From: Takakia lepidozioides
Taxonomy: Eukaryota; Streptophyta; Takakiopsida; Takakiales; Takakiaceae
Assembly (NCBI GenBank): GCA_030704615.1
Contig: CM060733.1
Location: 48,608,001-48,672,000 of the forward strand
Direction of reading: 5' to 3'
Length of the DNA stretch: 64,000 nucleotides
In this document: positions 43,062 through 52,534 of the stretch, piece by piece
Layout: each line of letters begins with the position of its first letter
How positions within the stretch are numbered: position 1 is the first letter of the stretch
Program-made: the position numbers and the translations under genes
Notes under the pieces: model-generated
What the model was told of the DNA's origin: nothing
Databases searched by the model: none
What the model saw: the letters and a program-made list of their open reading frames with translations, nothing else

Positions 43062-45985
43062 CCCTTTGGCACGTAGAGACATTTTTGCTTATATGGGAGC
43101 AGTCCATTTTGCAAGTGGAACTGCGCTTTAACCCCCATCCTCAAGTCCTGCATCACGGACTTTGCCAGCTCATCCTTCCGGCAAGCCTTCCGGATCTTCC
43201 TTTGGAGCGCCGTCTCGCCCTTGTACACCAACAAGAGATGCTGCTTTCTACTTAAAGCATCGGCCACCACGTTGTCTCGTCTCAGTTTGTACTGGATATC
43301 CACGTCGAACACCGCCAAAGTATCTTGCCACCTAAGTTGTTTTGGGGACAACTTGGGCTGCGTGGCAAAATACTTCACCGTGACATTGTCCGTGAACACC
43401 TTCACTGGGTTGAAACCAACATAGTGGCGCCAAAGCTCAAGGCAATGCACCACTGCCTTCATCTCTTTTTCGTGCGTAGGCCACCGTCGCTCCACTTCAT
43501 TCAGTTTCTTACTTTCGTAAGCCACTGGGCGTCCATCTTGCATAAGTACACCCCCAATCGCGAAGTCCGACACATCTGTATGAATCTCAAATGGACGATC
43601 GAACGGATTTTCAAGACTGGAGCTTCCGCCATCCGCTGCTTTAATTCAACAAAAGCTTGGCCACAAAATGTGTTCCATACCCAGACTTTGGATTTACACA
43701 GAAGGTCCGACAGCGGCCCCGCGATCTTGGCAAAATTTCTCACATACTTCCGGTAATAGGAGGCGAGTCCTAGGAAGGATTGCACTCCCGGGACCGAAGT
43801 CGGAGGCTCCCAGTCCAAGATCGCCCTCACCTTTCTGTCATCCATTTTGATCCCATCCTGTGTAATCACATGCCCCAAGAACTCCACTTTCGTGACCCCG
43901 AATTCGCACTTTGAAGCTTTGGCGTACAGCTTCCCTTCCCGCAACTTTTGGAACACCCTTTTGAGGTGCTCCAGGTGCTCCTCCTTTGTTTTCGAGTACA
44001 CCAAGATGTCGTCGATGTACACGATCACAAAGTCATCCAACCACTCCTGAAAAAGGTTGTTCATCAGCATGCTAAAGGTCGCCGGTGCATTGGTGAGCCC
44101 AAAAGGCATCACCAAGAACTCATATGAACCATACCTTGTCCTGCACGCGGTCTTCTCCTCATCTCCTTCCGCCACCCGAATTTGATGATAGCCGGAGCGC
44201 AAGTCGATCCGGCTGAAATACTTCGCTCCTGCCAACCGATCGAAGAGGTAGTCGATCCTTGGCAAAGGGTACCGGTTTTTATAGTCACCTTATTCAGAAA
44301 CCCTGTAATCGACACACATCCGCAGCGTCCCATCCTTCTTGTCTGCGAATAGCACCGGGGCTCCGTAAGGTGACTTACTCGGCCGGATGTACCCCTTTGA
44401 CATTAGATCCTTGAGCTGAGTCTTCAGCTCGACCAACTCTCTGTGGCTCAACCGGTAGGGCGCCTTGGCAGGCGGTTCGGATCCCGGTATCACCTCAATC
44501 TTGTGGTCAACTCCTCTTCGCGGTGGCAAGCCGTTTGGTAAATCCTCCGGCATCACATCCTGGTATTTCTCCAAAATCCCCTTGATCCAATCTGGGCTCA
44601 GCTCCCCATCGCCTTCCCCTTCACTTCTCTAATGTAAAGCAAAAACTGGGGTTCGTGTGCCTCCTCCACGGCCCACTCCCTTGCTGACAGAAGGTTTATT
44701 CGCCCTCCCACGGATTTGGGCGTTTCCGACACTCGTAAGACCTCGCCACCATTCCCACATGGCAGCGTGACTACTCTCTTGCGGCCATCTATGACCGCTC
44801 CGGATTTACTCAGAAAGGTCATCCCCAAAATGAGATCTACTCCATCGATCTCGCAGATGGTGAAGTTCTCACGTCCCTCCCAACTCCCCAGTTGAAGAGG
44901 AACATTAAACGCCAACCTTGTCGCCAACTCTGGTTCTCCTTTGGCAGAACGCACCTCAATAGAGGCCCCACGTCACTTGTCGGGAGTCCCAGCTTTTGTG
45001 CCGCCGCCGGTGTCATGAAGGAGTGCGACGCTCTTGTGTCCACCAACAACGACACATTAGTTCCGGATATTATCCCATCCACGAACAATAACTGACTCCC
45101 TTTACGCGGGCGCCAGTTTCCTGATACAACTCACAAGAATAGTTGCCTACCTTGCAAGTCCTGGCGACCACCGCTTCCACCAAGCGACTGATGGTATCTT
45201 CCGACAGCTCCGTGGTTGCCCGAGTCATGTTCAATTGCCGGGGCTTCGTGCACTTCTTGGCCATGTGCCCGGGCTCCCCGCAATTGAAACACACCATCAA
45301 AGGTCACTTTCTGTCCGCCATAAGCCGCTCCACCCGCTTTTCCTTTCGAAGCACCGGGTGCCGCCTTGACGTGTGAAGGCCCTCCCTTCGATTTCCACGT
45401 GCCATTATCGCCGCGTGGCCTATCCCACTTCTTTTCCGGTCGGAATGAGTCACCTTCCCGCGGGTCTTCTTGTGGTTCAGCTCCGTACGGCCTTGTCTCT
45501 TACCCCTAGGGACATCCGAGAAACATTCAGCCCTCTCAATTGCCTCGTTCAAAGTCTTGGGTGGCTCCTCCTCCAACTTCCGCCTGGCCCATGGGGCCAG
45601 TCCCGCCACAAAGTTGAAGACCATTTCTGGTTCTGCCATGTCCGCGACTTCGAGCAACAGCACATTGAAAGCCTGGACATACCCCCGAATGTCATCTGTT
45701 TGCTTCAAATTCCTCATCTTGTCTCGGGCAAGCCAGGACGCGTTGAGGGGCACAAACTGTCTCTTCATCAATTCTTTGAACCCACTCCACTTCAAGGTTT
45801 CCGGGCTTGGGCCTCGGTCGTGAAGGCGTTTTTGCCACCATTGTTGAGCATAGCCCCTCAAATAGGTGGGAGCCACTTCCACCCGATCCTCGTCACTCAA
45901 CTTGGCCGCCCGGAAGTACTGCTCTAGCTCCAGGAGCCAGGTGTTGAGTGCCTTCCGATTTCGAACGCCCTCGAAGGTGCCGGGT
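43062..45985 (-). pseudogene. Inverted gag-pol core of element B
   Basis: Read on the minus strand from 45985: gag core (TFEGVRNRKALNTWLLELEQYF, YLRGYAQQWWQKRL, GYVQAFNVLLLEVADM); zinc knuckle CFNCGEPGHMAKKC; protease LLVDTRASHSFM (DTRAS where DTGAS is expected); RT with [40 protein letters not shown] and active site YIDDILVYS; RNase H with [19 protein letters not shown] and VADALSR; and the start of integrase (GLLPYKQKCLYVPKGGI). Order and polarity are normal within the block but opposite to the LTRs, so no complete polyprotein can be made. A few frameshifts occur (near 45300, 44590 and 44280). Confidence 0.9.
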
Positions 45986-47068
45986 TCGGGAAAGCGTCTT
46001 GATGGATTTCATGACTGCTATGCCGCTGTCAAAAGGATTCGATGCAATCATGGTGGTGGTGGATAGGTTCAGTAAAATGGGCCATTTCATCCCCACCAAG
46101 GAGACGGCAACGGCGCAGGAGACAGGGCGACTTTACTTCGCCCACGTCTTAAAGCATCATGGAGTCCCTAAGGATATTGTCTCGGATCGCGATCCAAAGT
46201 TTACGAGTAAATTTTGGAGGACACTTTGGAAGAAGATGGGGACGAGGCTCAAGATGAGCACCGCCTTCCGACCTACGACCGACGGCCAAACAGAAAAGGC
46301 GAATTCCGTAGTGAAGCAGATCTTACGGAATTACGTGTCGGCAGACCAAACAGACTGGGTGGAACACTTAGACGCGGCAGAGTTCTGTTATAATAACACA
46401 GAACACTCCGCAACGGGAGTTTCCCCTTTCGTATTGGTCTATGGAAAAGCACCTCTGGTGCCGACAAGTTGGGCCGCCCAGGACGTTGAGAAACCGGCAG
46501 TAGCGGCGGTACTAGAAGAACGCGAGCGTTTGTTGAAGCTCGCAAAGTACAACATTGCCAAAGCAGGAAACGGTATGAAAGGCAGGCGAATCGGAAGCGG
46601 AGGGAAGTGAAGTTTGAGGCAGGCACAGAGGTCTGGTTGAACATCAAGAATTTCCGACTACCTCCGGAAGTGAGTCCGAAGTTCATACCTCCGTATGCGG
46701 GACCCTTTCGCATTTGGAAGGTTATGAATGAGGATGTGTATGAATTGGAGCTGCCGGCAAACAGCAAGGTGCACCCAGTATTCCATGTCTCCCTTTTGAA
46801 GCCTTACTTCAAAGATGAAGCGCGTCCAAATCGGCATCAAGTGTTGCGTCCGCCACCTATGCTGTTGGATCATGAAAATGAACCTGAGTACAAGGTGGAG
46901 GCAATACTTAAGTCGAGGAGGTTCAAGAACCGAGAAACGGAGTATCTTGTCAAATGGAAGGGCTATCATCATGTGGAGGCATCTTGGGTGCGTGCCTCAG
47001 AAATGGGAAACGCATCCGAGGCGGTTGCAGCTTTCGAAGGGCGACCTCAAAAGCGGAAGAAACGTTGA
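45986..47068 (+). pseudogene. Integrase core to chromodomain of element B
   Basis: Starts abruptly at VLMDFMTAMPLSKGFDAIM (first catalytic Asp in MDF), then VSDRDPKFTSKFW (second Asp) and TDGQTEKANSVVKQI (Glu). The C-terminal domain (EVWLNIKNFRLP, HPVFHVSLLKPYF) and a chromodomain (EYKVEAILKSRRF..TEYLVKWKGYHHVEASWV) follow, ending in TGA. The catalytic triad is present, but the zinc-binding N-terminal domain is missing and a frameshift occurs near 46565. Confidence 0.88.
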
Positions 47069-47968
47069 TGGGGACATCAACCTTGGAGCGTGGGGGAGGA
47101 AATGCATGCTTAGCCCGGCTTAGCTAGCTTAGGAATCCGATTACAAAAACTTGTATTGTACAAAAATTTGTTGTAAAGGAAATGGGTTCCAAATGTTGTG
47201 CGTCCTATTTTGTTTGGAATGGTGATGCATGGTATGGTTGGCTAGTGTGTAGAATGCATGCTAGCTTATAAAAGTGGGAGAGGTAAATTGGGTTAATCGT
47301 GTGTTTGCGTAGTGCCGAAATCGGGTGACCCCATCCAAGGGGCAAGGAAACTTGCGACTTCTTTGGAGTTCACGTGCTAGTGCGCACCTGGCGCGTGCGC
47401 GTACTATAACTGCGCTACCGAGGGGTTGCCTTGTAGTGCAGGCTAACGCGGAAGCTACGTAGTTCCGTTCACGTACTATAATCGTGTAGCCTCGGACGAA
47501 GTCGTAGTGCGGCTTCGGCGTGTTCCCGTACCTCAGGCCAGCATTCCAAGGCGGACCCAATTGTAGTGATTGGGGCGCACGGTTGGTTCAAGGTTATCTT
47601 CCTAGTCAAAGAGGGTTCCAGGGAACCCTTGCTCAAGGTGATGCCAAAAGCGCCATATGAGCGATCGCAAGCAATGTTGTTGCAGTAAGGCGATTCGATC
47701 CTCGGGGGAGGATCGTTCCTTGGCCTTGAAGTAGGCCAAGAAGAGTGCACTGGGAGGAGCTGGAGAGGCTCCACCCTTGGCCAGGACTTGGAGGAAGTCG
47801 GCCGAACTAGCTAGTGGAGAGTAGAGTCAAGTGTGGGGTTTGGTTCTTTGCCATGGACGCCATGGTGCGGAAACAAACTCCTTGATGTGGGACGCCACAA
47901 CTTGGATGTTCGTTTCTACAAAATGGACAAGTCGATGAGGACATCGACTCCCTGTTGGTAGGGGTGTG
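47069..47968 (+). other. 3' untranslated region and polypurine tract of full-length element B
   Basis: Matches 25130-26034. Ends in GGTAGGGGTGTG against the 3' LTR. No coding content. Confidence 0.7.
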
Positions 47969-48693
47969 TGTCGCGGCCCTTTGCCTTGAGGGCAGGGGGT
48001 CGGGACACATGAGGGGCTGCCCCTGTAGTGGGGGCATCGGCAGCGATAGGTAGGGGGGCTGAAGCACCCTTGAGTGCCCAAGGCACTCAAGGAGGCGGAG
48101 GCGCTCACTAGGTGGAGCCCCGCACACCGGGTTGCGGTGGGGGTGGCTCCACAAGGGGTGGTGGTAGCTTAGCGGGACTTAGTGGGGGTGGCATAGGACT
48201 CACCATGGGGGCGGAGACCTCGTGGTGGGAGTCGTGGGGAGCCTTGGGACTCATCAGGGTCCATAGGGACCGTGATGAGTGGGCCAAGACTCACCGCGAC
48301 TCATCACCGGGAGTCGAGGGTTTTCGTGGTGGTTCGCCATAAAATGGCATGGCTGGTTATGAAACCCCCGCGGACAGCTACAGAAGTATATATAGGGAGT
48401 AGTAACCCCGAGAACGGTGCAAGCCCGTTGGTGACCAAAAACTAGTGAGTAAGCGAACGAGCCGGAAAGCGACCAAAGAGTGGGGAGCTGTTCCGGACTG
48501 CCATCTACCAAAGGGAATTCTCCTAGTCCCAAATAGGTGGAGGGTTTAGAGGGAAGCGAAGGGGGACCGTTATGTCCCGGTGAGCAGCCGAAGCTCCAAG
48601 TTGGCTCGGGCGGCCAGGTTGGGAGTCAGGCGCGCGCATCAAAGCGAGTAACTATGACTTGAAGGGGAGCTTACCGAAGTGAGGTGCGCGACA
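47969..48693 (+). repeat. 3' LTR of element B
   Basis: TGTCGCGG..GCGCGACA, followed by the CATCC duplication. TATATATAGGGAG at about 48390 is the likely core promoter. Confidence 0.92.
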
Positions 48694-48811
48694 CATCCGG
48701 TCCCGGGTAGTCTGGCTTGTTGACATGGCTATCCCGCTCGTGGGCACATTTTCTCTTCCTCCGACCCCCAGACGACCCCGCCCCAGAACATGAATTCACA
48801 ACCCCCGACAT
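48694..48811 (-). pseudogene. Protein kinase-like gene, N-terminal segment with start codon
   Basis: The ATG at 48811-48809 (context ATACAATGTCG on the minus strand) opens a frame reading MSGVVNSCSGAGSSGGRRKRK, then HVNKPDYPGPDALDRV. The last residues are completed across the element B target site at 41950. The basic RRKRK stretch could be a nuclear signal. No earlier in-frame Met was pursued. Confidence 0.6.
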
Positions 48812-49639
48812 TGTATAAACCTTTGCCCTCTACATGTGATAAAACCTTAGAAAACGGCATGGACGCGTGTGGATGGTGTGATCTTCGTAGTTTCTACAAA
48901 AAAAACTTGCCGCTGGAGATCCAAAAACGGCAAAATGGTGATACGATGATTGGACCGTGAACAAGGGTGTGGGACTAACCAATACAAAACCGACAAACAA
49001 AACCTCTCTCTCCCCCCCCCAAAAAAAAAAATAATCACCTTTGCACCTCCCGTTGGCAGTGCCAAGCAACGAAGTCCGAAAGGACTACAGGATGCCAAGG
49101 AACCGCACCACGAGAGCGGCAAAAGTGATCAGAAAAAGAGGGGGGAATGGTTTATATAGGTGCCCATAAGCCCTCCCCCCGCCCCAAAATGACATTATGC
49201 GTGAAAAGGCGCGACGGCCAGTGGCACCTCGCCACACGCACCGACATGGGAGGTCAAGGGTTCAAAACCACCTCCCCCCCCCCCCCCCCTCCCATTTGTT
49301 TCATTTTTCCTGACCCGTGGCACCTCGCCACGTGGCTGGCCAGGCGCCGTCTCATGATATATATATTTTTTAAACCCGCCACACGGCGGGTCCCTGGATT
49401 TCCAAAAAAATAAAAAACACGCGACCGTCGCATGGCGGTCGCTATATTTGTAAAAAGAAGAAGAGCGACCGCCACATGGCGGTCGTTGTATTTTTTCAAA
49501 ATATATTAATAATTGGTTTCAGAAATCATCAATAATTCTTTATTATTCAACAGTGAAGAACGAAAACAGAGACATCGTTGGCGTTTAAATGTACTGTCAT
49601 ATATGTCTGCCTAAAACTGAGATGAAGGACTATATCATG
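48812..49639. other. Upstream region of the kinase-like gene; no other gene
   Basis: Holds poly-A and poly-C tracts (about 49010-49030 and 49275-49290) and the palindrome cluster described separately. No coding motif was recognised. Confidence 0.35.
49374..49486. repeat. Cluster of three short perfect or near-perfect hairpins
   Basis: ACCCGCCACACGGCGGGT (49374-49391), GCGACCGTCGCATGGCGGTCGC (49421-49442) and GCGACCGCCACATGGCGGTCGT (49465-49486). The last two are near copies 44 bp apart. Less perfect GGCACCTCGCCAC motifs lie upstream at about 49220 and 49318. Confidence 0.7.
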
Positions 49640-49860
49640 GTGATTCAGTACACCCCCTATGAATTTCTTGAAAACTTCTCGGGTACCCTGAAAGTTATCC
49701 TACCGATTATTGTGGGTATTCAGTGGAACCACATGGAGATACTGAACTGGTGGAAGTATACTCCGGTGTGCCCGTGCAGAATCTTTCCATTTCTGATGAA
49801 TCCGAATGGTCGGAACTTACAGTTGACGTATGTGTGTATTGTACCAAAAATGAGGCCAAT

Positions 49861-50585
49861 TGTCGCGGCCCTTTGCCTTGAGGGCAGGGGGTCGGGACAC
49901 AAGAGGGGCTGCCCCTGTGGTGGGGGCAGTGGCAGCGATAGGTATGGGGGGCTGAAGCACCCTTGAGTGCCCAAAGCACTCAAGGAGGCGGAGGCGCTCA
50001 CTAGGTGGAACCCTGCACACCGGGTTGCGGTGGGGGTGGCTCCACAAGGGGTGGTGGTAGCTTAGCGGGACTTAAGGGGGTGGCATAGGACTCACCCTGG
50101 GGCGGAGACCTCGTGGTGGGAGTCGTGGGGAGTCTTGGGACTCATCACGGTTCATAGGGGCCGTGGAGGGTGGGCCAAGACTCACCGCGACTCATCACCG
50201 GGAGTCGAGGGTGTTCGTGGTGGTTCGCCATAAAATGACATGGTTGTTTGTGAAACCCCCGCGGACAGCTACAGAAGTATATATAGGGGAGTAGTAACCC
50301 CGACAACGGTGCAAGCCCGTTGGTGACCAAAAACTAGTGAGTAAGCGAGCGAGCCGGAAAGCGACCAAAGAGTGGGGAGCTGTTCCGGACTGCCAACTAC
50401 CAAAGGGAATTCCACTGGTTCCAAATCGTTGGAGGGTTCTTTGGGAGATCAAAGGGGGACCGTTATGCCTCGGTGAGAAGCCGGAGTTCCAAGTTGGCCC
50501 GGCGGCCAGGTTGGGAGTTAGGCGCACGCATCAAGCGAGTAACTATGACTTGAGGGGGGAGCTTACCGAAGTGAGGTGCACGACA
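49861..50585 (+). repeat. Solo LTR of element B family
   Basis: Complete TGTCGCGG..GTGCACGACA unit with a perfect 5-bp duplication (CCAAT at 49856-49860 and 50586-50590). No internal element sequence remains, so it arose by LTR-LTR recombination. TATATATAGGGGAG lies near 50278. Confidence 0.93.
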
Positions 50586-50629
50586 CCAATGCAGCCGACC
50601 CGGGTGATCGGAGGTGGCTAAAGTATCAT

Positions 50630-50770
50630 ATTGGTGAGTACTCTGGGGATCCGAGAGTATACCCTGGCGATAAGGGTGTATACTTTGGCGATGAGGGAGT
50701 GTACTCTGGGGATACGGGAGTATACTCCGGAGATTCGGGTGTATACTCTGGGGAATCCGGTGTATACGCA
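50630..50770 (+). repeat. 18-nt minisatellite encoding GVYSGD repeats
   Basis: About seven imperfect units of the form GG(T/A)GTATACTCTGGGGATTC. The 18-nt period keeps the hexapeptide (G/R)VYSG(D/E) in frame. Confidence 0.8.
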
Positions 50771-50808
50771 AGGTACATAGCGCAGAAATCATTTGATTCC
50801 GCCGATAC

Positions 50809-51132
50809 TTAAGATACATGATCTCCGAAAGACCCTCCACAGTATTGTTCTGGAAAAGAACTTAAAGCTGCTAACCCGGTAGGAATGTCGCAAAAATATC
50901 CTATTGGTGAATAATTGTCCTGATCGTCTGATTCAGGAGAATAGCTGTCAGGCTCCTCTGTGGATAGAATTGTAGAAACTGGAGATGATCGATCATAAAC
51001 TTGAAGTCCTTCGGAAGGTCTCGTCATAATAACCGCAGCTCCGCATTCACCTTGTGAGGAGGGTGAAAGCGTTGCCTTGTGACCAGTATGTTCCATCTCC
51101 TTCTCCTTCTTCATCAAACACGAATCCACCAC
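50809..51132 (-). CDS. Hypothetical acidic/Ser-rich protein, possibly partial
   Basis: 107-codon minus-strand frame reading KKEKEMEHTGHKATLSPSSQGE, then a SPESDDQDNYSPIGYF segment and a Cys/Gly end. The YSPIGYF block recurs in a minus-strand fragment at 9245-9472, which supports coding. It is convergent with, and overlaps by four bases, the plus-strand frame ending at 50812. No domain is recognised. It may be a terminal exon. Confidence 0.35.
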   Translation of the reverse strand: MVDSCLMKKEKEMEHTGHKATLSPSSQGECGAAVIMTRPSEGLQVYDRSSPVSTILSTEEPDSYSPESDDQDNYSPIGYFCDIPTGLAALSSFPEQYCGGSFGDHVS

Positions 51133-51319
51133 ACTGGAAGAATCATCAAGAACTCGTGCTCAGTTACAGACTGTACAGAATGAGACACGTGAAGAACGCG
51201 CGATCGCACGTATTTGGTCCACAGTTTTCCCTCCACTAACGTAAAATCCGATTTCAAGCAACAACGAGGTTGCTAAGCATGGCGAACAGATCCCTATCCA
51301 TGACTCTGCCAGACCTGTG

Positions 51320-51585
51320 GATCGATACTCGGCTAGTATTGTATTGTCTTGTGGTCCACACTGAATACCTCCTCCCATCATACATAAGAGTGACCATGTC
51401 AGCAGCACATCCAAGAATTATCATATTATATGTGCATGACAAGACTGATAAAGTGCGTCGTAAGGTTTTACTTGACATTGTATGATATGAACTAATGTCT
51501 TGCGAATCACTTTACAGTTTTGAGGATGCACTCATAGGTGTCCTCATCTATGTCTAGCTAATCATCTGGGTATCAATAGTAATGT
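51320..51585. repeat. Left half of a dispersed repeat interrupted by the MULE
   Basis: Matches 63705-63945 closely (CTTGTG(A/G)TCCAC.CTGA..ACCTCCTCC, CATACATAAGA.TGACCATG, AAGACTGATAAAGTGCG, GAGGATGCACT, AATCATCTGGGTATCAA). The transposon begins right after TAGTAATGT. Upstream (51192-51210) is a CGCGCGATCGC palindrome of the same repeat. Confidence 0.75.
51577..51585. other. 9-bp target-site duplication, left (TAGTAATGT)
   Basis: Pairs with TAGTGATGT at 63285-63293 with one mismatch. Nine bases is the usual length for Mutator-like elements. Confidence 0.75.
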
Positions 51586-52534
51586 GAGGTAGCCTATACT
51601 ATATGCGCACACAAATGCATGCATATGGAGGAATGTATGCGTGCATACAAATTTTAGATATGCATAGGAACAATTTTATATGCACAACACTTAAATAAGG
51701 GTACCCAAAAAAAAATAAAAAATTGTGATTCATCTAATCTTAGGGTCCATAGTCAAAATATCAAAGGATGGAATAAGAATATTCTATATAGAATATTCCA
51801 TATTCATTGTATTATTATTCCACATGGGTGAGTGTAGGAATGGGAGAGGAACATGTTGCTTTTATGGCTTTCCAACATGAAAAAAGGTCGAAAAATTAAA
51901 AAGTGACGAGGCACGGCTCCTTGTTAGATACAAATGGTGAAGGTACGGGCTCTTCCAATGGTGGGAGTCTAGTTTGAAGTTCAGAATGGAGCAATGCTAA
52001 GGGAATGCTAGGGAGCTTGACAATGCTAGGGAGCTTGTTACATAGGTTTTGCAGTATCTATATATCTATCTTCTGAAACATTTTTATTTTACAAAAACAT
52101 AATGTCCATCAGAGATAGAACCCACAACCTATCGGGTATCAAGCCTAGTTCATACCACTACACTACCCATTCAGACTTGAAACACTAATGAAATGAAACA
52201 CTAATGAGATAAAGATAGTCACCCTGTGTGTACATAACATGCCACAATACTCATAAGGGTTGATCTTACTAATGATGAAATTTGATAGTGCTGAAGTGCA
52301 TGTCGAACTTGCATTAAGGTAAAGGGATCTATGAAATGCAGTAGAGATCTATGTACAAACTATTACATAGATAAATCAAATGACAGGAAGATAACATGAA
52401 ATCTGATTTCAACACCATGTCATTTGCCCCATTTGTTTTACCTTACACTAGAGAGAAATACATGTATCATAAAAATAACAAAAAATTCGGACTGACAATG
52501 AGGACAATGTATTGTATATGTAATTTCTAATTAC

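Larger units (their letters stand above)
41951..48693 (+). mobile_element. Full-length chromodomain gypsy element B with inverted core
   Basis: 6.74 kb with LTRs of 721 and 725 bp and a perfect 5-bp duplication (CATCC at 41946-41950 and 48694-48698). LTRs, primer site, gag start, integrase-chromodomain and 3' untranslated region are on the plus strand. The block from about 43062 to 45985 (rest of gag, protease, RT, RNase H, start of integrase) is on the minus strand. The zinc-binding part of integrase is missing. The LTRs differ at roughly 10-20 positions, so insertion was fairly recent. The element interrupts the kinase-like gene. Confidence 0.92.
49640..50815 (+). pseudogene. Tyr/Gly/Ser-rich reading frame interrupted by a solo LTR
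   Basis: Left of the LTR one frame reads LGYPESYPTDYCGYSVEPHG, DTELVEVYSGVPVQN and SEWSELTVDVCVYCTKNEAN. Right of it the same frame continues [20 protein letters not shown] into a GVYSGD repeat and ends KSFDSADT-stop. Removing the LTR and one CCAAT joins the frame exactly, which argues that it was coding. The start is unclear: a TGA precedes about 49675, perhaps beyond an intron. I do not recognise the protein. Confidence 0.5.
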
